In this document: one piece after another, positions 7,208-12,347 of the stretch
Layout of the letters: the number at the start of each line of letters is the position of its first letter
How positions within the stretch are numbered: position 1 is the stretch's first letter
Origin: an uncultured Bacteroidota bacterium
GTDB lineage: Bacteria > Bacteroidota > Bacteroidia > Chitinophagales > Chitinophagaceae
Direction: 5' to 3'
DNA length: 12,347 bases
NCBI GenBank assembly: GCA_903933995.1
Contig: CAIZMD010000597.1
Location: forward strand, 1 to 12,347
Notes under the pieces: generated by a model
The model's database searches: none
What the model saw: only the letters and a program-made list of their open reading frames with translations
What the model was told of the DNA's origin: nothing
Program-made: the position numbers and the translations under genes

Positions 7208-8383
7208 ATGAATTTCAATTTAATATTAGCTATTACACTGCTTATTTCTGCCTGTTCAAGATCTGGTGAACCGGCAGCAAGTTCTCCTGTTGTGAACACC
7301 CCAATAGTAGCACCGCCCATCTCCGATACGGTATATGTTGGAGACGGAAATTCAAACTTGACCATTTCTGGAAATTATAAACCGGGTACTTTAATTATTG
7401 TTAGACCTGGTACTTATAATAAAGGTGGGGGGATTACTTTAGAACAACTGAGCAATGTAACAGTACAGTTAACTAATGTAATCTTAGATGGGTTGAGCCA
7501 AACCAAGGACGGATTTTACAATGTATTATTCCTGAATAAACTGAACAATGTATTGGTGGTTGGGGGAACTACCCAAAATAATGGCTACCGCATGATGTAC
7601 ATTAGTGGACAGTGTAAGAATGTCATTTTTTCAGGCCACAATTTTGTTAATAATAATGAAGGGGTCTTCTTTAATGCGGGCATTAAGTGGGATGGAACAG
7701 ATGCCACATTAGGTCTACAGAATTTTGCAATTCGCAATTGCAGTTTTATCAACTGTGGTAATTCTATTATTGGTACTTCCATGGATCAGGCAACGAGTAC
7801 TGTTTTTGACCTTGTCAAGAATTTTGAAATCTCAGGATGTAAATGGAAGGGTGGTAATCCCGGAACAGCCATGTATTTTCCAGCGGTAGATAGTGCCATG
7901 GTATTTAATAATACTATTGAGAATGTAAACATGAATCTGACCAATGATAATAGGATTTTCCTTTTTGTAGGTACGGCAGAATTCTATAATAATACTGCCA
8001 ATATCTATCAAGGGCATGTTGCAGGATTGTGGTCAGTCAGTTTTGGAACAAAACCCAAGACCTCACATTTTTATAAAAATACTTGCAATGGTTCTCTAAA
8101 ATATTCTGCCTTTGAATTTCAAGAATTTGCCATTTATAAAATTCCTGGTAAGACCACTTATGGTGACCTAGAAGTAGTAGGCAATACTTGCACAAATTTA
8201 AATACTGAACGCCATACAGGATTTGATGCCAACTTTATTGATAACTATGAATACGGAATCATGGGTGGTAAGGTTTCAGTAAAAGATAATATTGGCAAAA
8301 ACTTTTTTGCTGCTCCAGCTCCAGGTGTATTTTGGAATTTAGCAAAGCCATCTGTTGTGAGTGGTAATATTTATCAGCAATAG
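7208..8383 (+). CDS. Right-handed beta-helix lipoprotein, copy A
   Basis: Predicted lipoprotein of unknown function. From the ATG at 7208 the N-terminus is MNFNLILAITLLISAC, a lipobox with Cys16 as the lipidated residue; the frame opens 15 codons earlier at 7163. I prefer 7208 because it places the lipobox normally and gives 391 aa, the same length as the downstream paralogue. After a short Pro-rich linker, residues about 41-391 are rich in short beta-strands with recurring Asn, Gly and Val/Ile (TVYVGDG, VRPGTYNKGGGITL, NVTVQLTNVILDG, NFAIRNCSFINCG). This is typical of pectate-lyase-like parallel beta-helix proteins. Related folds occur in polysaccharide lyases, hydrolases and epimerases, but no catalytic set is recognised. 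The most conserved blocks shared with copy B are LTNDNRIFLF, CNGSLKYSAFEFQEF and FIDNYEYG. It is divergent from the sulfatase; the 221-bp gap holds only a weak 6-bp hairpin near 7060-7077. Confidence 0.75.
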   Translation: MNFNLILAITLLISACSRSGEPAASSPVVNTPIVAPPISDTVYVGDGNSNLTISGNYKPGTLIIVRPGTYNKGGGITLEQLSNVTVQLTNVILDGLSQTKDGFYNVLFLNKLNNVLVVGGTTQNNGYRMMYISGQCKNVIFSGHNFVNNNEGVFFNAGIKWDGTDATLGLQNFAIRNCSFINCGNSIIGTSMDQATSTVFDLVKNFEISGCKWKGGNPGTAMYFPAVDSAMVFNNTIENVNMNLTNDNRIFLFVGTAEFYNNTANIYQGHVAGLWSVSFGTKPKTSHFYKNTCNGSLKYSAFEFQEFAIYKIPGKTTYGDLEVVGNTCTNLNTERHTGFDANFIDNYEYGIMGGKVSVKDNIGKNFFAAPAPGVFWNLAKPSVVSGNIYQQ

Positions 8384-8446
8384 TGTTACTTTAAAACTTG
8401 ACGATTTATTTTTATCCTTCTTGAAGCAAGATGTTTTCAAGTTGTT

Positions 8447-8454
8447 TATATTTG
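8447..8454 (+). promoter_or_regulatory. Candidate promoter -7 element for beta-helix copy B
   Basis: TATATTTG is an exact match to the Bacteroidota -7 consensus TAnnTTTG. The -33 match is poor (TTG at 8421-8423, spacer slightly long). Transcription from here would begin near 8460 and give a leader of about 180 nt before the ATG at 8640. Confidence 0.4.
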
Positions 8455-8457
8455 AGT

Positions 8458-8639
8458 ATACAACCGCTTCTAGGTTGTGTGCTTTGTAACTCCCAAAATT
8501 TTAACTAGGTCAACAGACAGGACATTCTAGTCCTTTATTCAACCGTGTTCAGTAATGAACGGTGCGTAACCCCTTTGTCTTTTATCCTGAATTGGATTGG
8601 TCAACCAGTCCTATTATTCATTTGTTAAAACAAGGAGTT
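8458..8639 (+). promoter_or_regulatory. Hairpin-rich leader of beta-helix copy B
   Basis: The gap between the two paralogues holds four compact inverted repeats: ATACAACC/GGTTGTGT (8458-8465 with 8473-8480, one wobble); AGGAC/GTCCT (8519-8523 with 8530-8534); ACC-GTTCA/TGAAC-GGT closed by a GTAA (GNRA) tetraloop with a 2-nt bulge (8542-8563); and GGATTGG/CCAGTCC closed by TCAA (8594-8611, one wobble). An AAGGAG motif (8632-8637) lies only 2 nt before the start codon. The leader could be a structured 5' UTR with a regulatory role, or the first hairpin could end the copy A transcript. No known riboswitch class was recognised. A GTG at 8562 opens the frame but lies inside this structure and is not a likely start. 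Confidence 0.35.
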
Positions 8640-9815
8640 ATGAAAAAGTCCATCCTATTGTTACTGCCCTTTATCTTATTGGCAGCTTGTCAAAAAACCA
8701 TTGAACCCGTAATTGATGAACCAGTAACAGACAATATTGTCCGTGAATCAACAGCAATCAGAACCAGAACAGTTTATGTAGGTGATGGAAGTTCCAACTT
8801 AACCATCTCTGGAATCTATGCTAGTGGAACTACCATTGTAGTAAGGCCAGGCACTTATAACAAGGGTGGTGGTATTACTATTAAAAATCTCTCAAATGTT
8901 ACCATACAACTAACTGGTGTCATACTAGATGGGATCAATCAAACCCAGCCAGGTTTTTACAATGTACTCCAATTAGAAAATTTAAAGAATGTTACCATTA
9001 AAGGTGGTACTACACAAAACTGCGGTTACAGACAGCTCTATTTGTCTAATAAGATAGAAGGCTTGGTTGTAAGTGGGCATGTGTTTAAAAACAATGCAGA
9101 AGGAATTTTTACTTCTGGAGGAACTATTTGGGATGGAACAGATGCTACTGTGCCGTTTAAAAATATTGCTTTTAGAAAATGCAGTTTTATCAATTGTGGT
9201 AGTTCCAGTATTGGTGGAGGAGTTGACAATAATACTGTAACAGATTTGGTTAGAAATTTTGAAATTTCTTCCTGTACCATTACAGACGCTAATCCCGGAT
9301 CAGCATTTTATTTTCCAGCCATTGACAATGCATTAGTTTTTAATAATACCCTTGCAAGAATCAATTTGGGATTAACCAATGATAATCGAATTTTTCTGTT
9401 CACTGGTACGGCTGAATTTTATGGCAATAAAATCACCCAATACCAAGGACATCTTGCAGCTACTTGGGCAGTTAGTTTTGGAACAGTTAAAAAGACATCA
9501 CATTTTTACAACAACAATTGTAATGGGTCTTTAAAATATTCTGCATTTGAGTTTCAGGAATTTGAAAGACTCAATATTCCTGGTAAAACAAGTGTAAGTG
9601 ATTTGGTGGTTTCTGGCAATACCTGCGCCAATTTAAACACAGAACACCATGATGAGTTTGCTGCCAATTTTATTGACAACTATGAATATGGTTTAATGGG
9701 GGGACATGTAAGTTTGCTCAATAATATTGGAAGTAATTTTTATCCTGTTCCAGCACCCAATGTATTTTGGAATCTGGCTACACCTTCTACTGTAAGTGGA
9801 AATATTTATCAGTAA
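8640..9815 (+). CDS. Right-handed beta-helix lipoprotein, copy B
   Basis: Tandem paralogue of copy A, about 60% identical by eye over nearly the whole mature part, with only a small indel near the middle. The start at 8640 gives MKKSILLLLPFILLAAC, a classic lipoprotein signal with Lys2-Lys3 and Cys17 in the lipobox; AAGGAG lies just upstream. The 26 extra codons back to a GTG at 8562 do not encode signal-like sequence and are rejected. Length is 391 aa. After Cys17 a short linker leads at residue 44 to TVYVGDGSSNLTISG and the beta-helix repeats. Blocks nearly unchanged from copy A are WDGTDAT, CSFINCG, LTNDNRIFLF, CNGSLKYSAFEFQEF and FIDNYEYG. The function is unknown; carbohydrate binding or lyase-like activity at the cell envelope is the family-based guess. 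It converges with the GMC gene, with a shared terminator between them. Confidence 0.75.
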   Translation: MKKSILLLLPFILLAACQKTIEPVIDEPVTDNIVRESTAIRTRTVYVGDGSSNLTISGIYASGTTIVVRPGTYNKGGGITIKNLSNVTIQLTGVILDGINQTQPGFYNVLQLENLKNVTIKGGTTQNCGYRQLYLSNKIEGLVVSGHVFKNNAEGIFTSGGTIWDGTDATVPFKNIAFRKCSFINCGSSSIGGGVDNNTVTDLVRNFEISSCTITDANPGSAFYFPAIDNALVFNNTLARINLGLTNDNRIFLFTGTAEFYGNKITQYQGHLAATWAVSFGTVKKTSHFYNNNCNGSLKYSAFEFQEFERLNIPGKTSVSDLVVSGNTCANLNTEHHDEFAANFIDNYEYGLMGGHVSLLNNIGSNFYPVPAPNVFWNLATPSTVSGNIYQ

Positions 9816-9834
9816 TAAAAAAGCCTAATAAATG

Positions 9835-9859
9835 CCTGTGATGCGCCAAGCATCACAGG
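9835..9859. terminator. Bidirectional intrinsic terminator between copy B and the GMC gene
   Basis: Perfect 9-bp stem CCTGTGATG (9835-9843) with CATCACAGG (9851-9859) and a 7-nt loop. On the plus strand it is followed by TTCATTTTCTTT, and on the minus strand by an AT-rich stretch with a T-run (ATTTATTAGGCTTTTTT). The right arm overlaps the stop codon of the minus-strand GMC gene (9853-9855). It ends copy B, 20 bp after its stop, and probably also the GMC operon. Confidence 0.8.
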
Positions 9860-11523
9860 TTCATTTTCTTTAACTCAGATACAGCAAAATCACAAGCCCT
9901 AGCAGTCAATGCCATATAGGTTAGGGATGGATTTTGACAACCTGATGAAGACATACAGGCACCGTCAGTTATAAAGACGTTTTTGGCTTCGTGTAATTGG
10001 TTGTGTTCGTTTAAAACAGAGGTCTTTGGATCTCTTCCCATTCTAGCAGTTCCCATTTCATGTACAGCTGATCCCGGTGGATTTCTGTAATCCATGATGC
10101 TCACATTTTTCATCCCTGCAGCTTCCAGCATTTCCACAGCAGTTTTGATTCCATCTTGTCGCATGGCGTTTTCATTGTCACCATATTCTAAAGAGATATG
10201 TAAAATGGGAAGCCCCCATTGGTCTTTTTTATCCTTATCAAATGTTATCCCATTCTTCTCATTGGGTAGGGTTTCTCCATAAGTTCCCAAAATCATTTCC
10301 CATGGTCCAGGGGTACTAATACTTTCTTTGAATCCAGCCCCAAAATCATCGGCTCCCATTTTTTCATTCCATCCCAATCTTTGTCCCGCGCCTTGGTAAC
10401 CAAAGCCACGAACATAATCAGTTCGCATAGAATCTGGCCCAAGGTTTCTAAATCTTGGAACATAAATACCAAAAGCCCTTCTACCTTGGTAGTAATTGTC
10501 TTTTAATCCTGGGTGTTCTCCTTTTGCACCAGAAAATGTAAAATGATCCATTAAATTCTTTCCTACTTGTCCACTTGCATTACCAATGCCATTGGGATGT
10601 TCTTTGGTTACAGACCTTAATAAAATGGCGGCAGTATTAATGGTAGATGCATTTAAGAAAATGATCTTGGCAAAATATTCTCTGGTCTGTTTGGTTTCTG
10701 CATCTATCACTGTTACGCCAGTAACCTTGCTTTTCTTGGCATCCCAAATTAAACTAACCACTACTGAATTTGGAATCATTGTAAGATTACCTGTTAGCGC
10801 TGCAGCAGGAAGGGTTGCAGCATTGCTACTAAAATATCCACTAAAGGGGCAGCCCCTTTCACAAAGATTTCTTGATTGACAAGGTCCTCTGCCATTCCAT
10901 CCTCTGGAAAGATTAGCCACCCTTGCAATGGTGACTATTCTGTCTTTGTATTTGGCCTTTGTCTTTTGTGCAAAATCTGCTTCTACACAATTTAAATCAA
11001 AGGGTGGTAGAAACTTGCCATCGGGCAATTGGGGTAAGCCTTCTAAATTTCCACTCACACCAATATATTGTTCTACATAGTCATACCATGGTGCAATGTC
11101 TTTGTACCTAATGGGCCAGTCTACTCCGTGTCCATCTTTGGCATTGGCTTCAAAGTCTAAATCGCTCCAGCGATAACACTGCCTGCCCCATGTTAATGAT
11201 CTGCCTCCAACTTGGTAACCTCTTACCCAACTAAAGGGGGTGTCTTGTATATAGGGGTGTTGACTATCGTTGACAAAAAAATGTTTGCTGCCTTGGTTAT
11301 ATACCCTACTCTGAATAGGACTTTCAGCCACATCACTCATAGGATTGGCCAAATGGTATTTGAACTCCCATGGGTCCATGCTAGCAGTTTTGTAATCCTT
11401 GATATGCTCTACATTGGGTCCACGTTCTAAGACCAAAGTTTTCAAACCTTTTTCACAAAGTTCTTTGGCGGCCCAACCACCACTGATTCCGGAGCCAACT
11501 ACAATTGCATCATATTCTTGCAT
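9853..11523 (-). CDS. GMC-family FAD oxidoreductase (gluconate/glucose dehydrogenase large-subunit type)
   Basis: 556-aa flavoprotein that oxidises an alcohol or sugar hydroxyl. The N-terminal FAD-binding motif is IVVGSGISGG (Gly10, Gly12, Gly15), followed by an acidic strand end at VLERG. The C-terminal GMC domain has HEMGTARMG with His488 and SGCQNPSLTYMAL with Asn531, fitting the catalytic His/Asn pair of the family. A central motif GPCQSRNLCERGCPF has Cys215, Cys221 and Cys225 (C-x5-C-x3-C), in the region where related bacterial FAD glucose dehydrogenases carry an iron-sulfur cluster; cluster binding here is inference. There is no signal peptide, so export would depend on the partner protein encoded 18 bp upstream (subunit 3-like), which carries a Tat-like signal. 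No cytochrome c subunit is adjacent, so the electron acceptor is unknown. The substrate may be a sugar or sugar acid from polysaccharide breakdown, or an inositol-like polyol. Confidence 0.88.
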   Translation of the reverse strand: MQEYDAIVVGSGISGGWAAKELCEKGLKTLVLERGPNVEHIKDYKTASMDPWEFKYHLANPMSDVAESPIQSRVYNQGSKHFFVNDSQHPYIQDTPFSWVRGYQVGGRSLTWGRQCYRWSDLDFEANAKDGHGVDWPIRYKDIAPWYDYVEQYIGVSGNLEGLPQLPDGKFLPPFDLNCVEADFAQKTKAKYKDRIVTIARVANLSRGWNGRGPCQSRNLCERGCPFSGYFSSNAATLPAAALTGNLTMIPNSVVVSLIWDAKKSKVTGVTVIDAETKQTREYFAKIIFLNASTINTAAILLRSVTKEHPNGIGNASGQVGKNLMDHFTFSGAKGEHPGLKDNYYQGRRAFGIYVPRFRNLGPDSMRTDYVRGFGYQGAGQRLGWNEKMGADDFGAGFKESISTPGPWEMILGTYGETLPNEKNGITFDKDKKDQWGLPILHISLEYGDNENAMRQDGIKTAVEMLEAAGMKNVSIMDYRNPPGSAVHEMGTARMGRDPKTSVLNEHNQLHEAKNVFITDGACMSSSGCQNPSLTYMALTARACDFAVSELKKMNL

Positions 11524-11541
11524 AGAACAGCTTTTATGGAT

Positions 11542-12117
11542 TTATTTGGTTGCCCAAGATTTTTGACCCTTGGTTAAAGTAGTACAACCTATATAAGGTC
11601 CAGGTACTGGCAAATAAGCAAGTCCTTGGGTGGCACCTAATTGAGAAGTACAATAACCCGTAACCGTATATTCTTTGAGTGTGGTAAAAAAGGATTTTCC
11701 CAAAAACTTGTTTTGCGCTTTTCCAATAATGCCTTTATAGGGTTTTCCCTTTTCTTGAAAATGCTTCATCACAACTACCTGTTCTTCTACAGAACAGGTT
11801 TCATAAGACTTGTTGTATTTGTCTTGGGTGTACTGAACCAAGTCTTTTAATCCATCCAAAAATTTATTCTGGGTTTTCCTATCCGTACAGTCTTTGATCA
11901 TATCCATCAAGTACTGACCAACCCCAGCTTCTTTGGCTCCGGGCGTATCCGTTTTGGGGATAATGGTTTCAGCTAAAGCCGATAGTAAATTCAATTTACC
12001 ATCTAGATAACTCAGGTCTGGGGTATGGTTTAATTGGTACCATTTTAGCCCACCCAAACTAGCAGCAGTTCCTCCACCAGCTAGTAATAATAGACCAATC
12101 GCTTTCCTTCTTTTCAT
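11542..12117 (-). CDS. Gluconate 2-dehydrogenase subunit 3-like protein with Tat-like signal
   Basis: 191-aa partner subunit of the GMC oxidoreductase, related to the gluconate 2-dehydrogenase subunit 3 family (PF13618). The N-terminus MKRRKAIGLLLLAGGGTAAS has twin arginines before a hydrophobic stretch, as in a Tat signal, though the residues after RR fit the consensus only loosely. The mature part has the family pattern LLSALAETIIPKTDTPGAKEAGV, then helices with KFLDGLKDLVQ and the C-terminal FFTTLKEYTVTGYCTSQLGA. In known systems the small subunit helps fold and co-export the folded flavin subunit through Tat; applying that here is inference. It precedes the GMC gene with an 18-bp gap, so the two are almost certainly co-transcribed. 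A 14-bp palindrome lies just before the start codon. Two C-terminal cysteines (YCTSQ and IGCTTL) are notable but unassigned. Confidence 0.82.
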   Translation of the reverse strand: MKRRKAIGLLLLAGGGTAASLGGLKWYQLNHTPDLSYLDGKLNLLSALAETIIPKTDTPGAKEAGVGQYLMDMIKDCTDRKTQNKFLDGLKDLVQYTQDKYNKSYETCSVEEQVVVMKHFQEKGKPYKGIIGKAQNKFLGKSFFTTLKEYTVTGYCTSQLGATQGLAYLPVPGPYIGCTTLTKGQKSWATK

Positions 12118-12129
12118 TGGATTACTGTT

Positions 12130-12143
12130 TTGGATATATCCAA
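12130..12143. promoter_or_regulatory. 14-bp perfect palindrome before the subunit 3-GMC operon
   Basis: TTGGATATATCCAA is a perfect palindrome ending 13 bp from the start codon of the subunit 3-like gene. Two more TTGGA copies follow at 12166-12170 and 12196-12200, within the 88-bp gap to the DUF885 gene. This could be an operator for a dimeric regulator of the operon, or an AT-rich coincidence. Confidence 0.35.
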
Positions 12144-12205
12144 TTAAAGTTACTGATAATATCTATTGGACACTATTTCAATCAGCTACTTTCAATTGGA
12201 GTTTA

Positions 12206-12347
12206 TTATTTACCTAGGTCATAAAAACGCCAGTTGGTACTAAAGTCTTTTTTAATAGGTTGGTTGGTAATAATGGCTCTTAATAGTTCAATAGGCATAC
12301 TGCCTTCTGAGTAGATTGCGTCATTGTATTGTTTCAGCGTCAGTTTC
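12206..12347 (-). CDS. DUF885-family protein, C-terminal end only
   Basis: The last 46 codons of a minus-strand gene that continues past the right edge, ending at TAA (12206-12208). The visible protein reads KLTLKQYNDAIYSEGSMPIE, then LLRAIITNQPIKKDF and finally STNWRFYDLGK. The pattern of LKQYNDAIYSEGSMPIELLR resembles the C-terminus of DUF885 proteins (PF05960), which end in a similar 'HDAxLxxGSxPL' segment and are thought to be metallopeptidase-like; I cannot see the catalytic region here. It lies 88 bp upstream of the subunit 3-like gene in the same direction. Co-transcription is possible, but the palindrome-containing gap suggests separate control. Confidence 0.6.
   Translation of the reverse strand, partial: KLTLKQYNDAIYSEGSMPIELLRAIITNQPIKKDFSTNWRFYDLGK

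Noticed and set aside
8562..8639. GTG at 8562 as start of beta-helix copy B
   Set aside because: The extra 26 residues are not signal-like and overlap hairpin-forming leader; the ATG at 8640 gives a canonical lipoprotein signal and a length equal to copy A.
7208..9815. The repeated beta-helix region as an insertion sequence or CRISPR-like repeat
   Set aside because: The similarity follows two complete paralogous coding genes; there is no transposase, terminal inverted repeat or regular short spacer pattern.

Overview
The window looks like a chromosomal segment from a Bacteroidota bacterium, most likely Chitinophagaceae or a close relative. The evidence is moderate-to-low GC, start codons mostly without Shine-Dalgarno sites, two TAnnTTTG-type -7 promoter elements, abundant signal peptides and lipoproteins, and polysaccharide-degrading enzymes including a sulfatase. 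The family-level assignment is inference; no rRNA or other marker gene is present.

Layout. (1) Positions 1-3506, plus strand: a tight run of three genes, namely the 3' part of a GH88 unsaturated glucuronyl hydrolase, a secreted two-domain protein joining an esterase to a GH16 glycanase, and a secreted alpha/beta-hydrolase esterase. (2) Positions 3552-6986, minus strand: a membrane protein with a kelch-like extracytoplasmic part, one transmembrane helix and a winged-helix-like cytoplasmic tail, then a secreted type I sulfatase. The 250 bp between these two holds a candidate small RNA on the opposite strand. (3) Positions 7208-9815, plus strand: two tandem paralogous lipoproteins with a right-handed beta-helix fold, both 391 aa with the starts chosen here. 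The second has its own candidate promoter and a hairpin-rich leader. (4) Positions 9853-12347, minus strand: a GMC oxidoreductase and a gluconate 2-dehydrogenase subunit 3-like partner in an operon, preceded by the C-terminal end of a DUF885 protein.

How the genes may work together (inference): GH88, GH16, two esterases and a sulfatase fit stepwise removal of acyl and sulfate groups and cleavage of an acidic, possibly sulfated polysaccharide. The beta-helix lipoproteins could bind or cut polysaccharide, and the GMC/subunit 3 pair could oxidise released sugars in the periplasm. No SusC/SusD pair is visible, so this is not a standard complete polysaccharide utilisation locus within the window.

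The least explained items are the kelch-TM-wHTH protein, the beta-helix pair with its structured leader, the candidate small RNA, the esterase-GH16 fusion, and the three-cysteine motif in the GMC protein. No tRNA, rRNA, CRISPR array, insertion sequence or other mobile element was seen.
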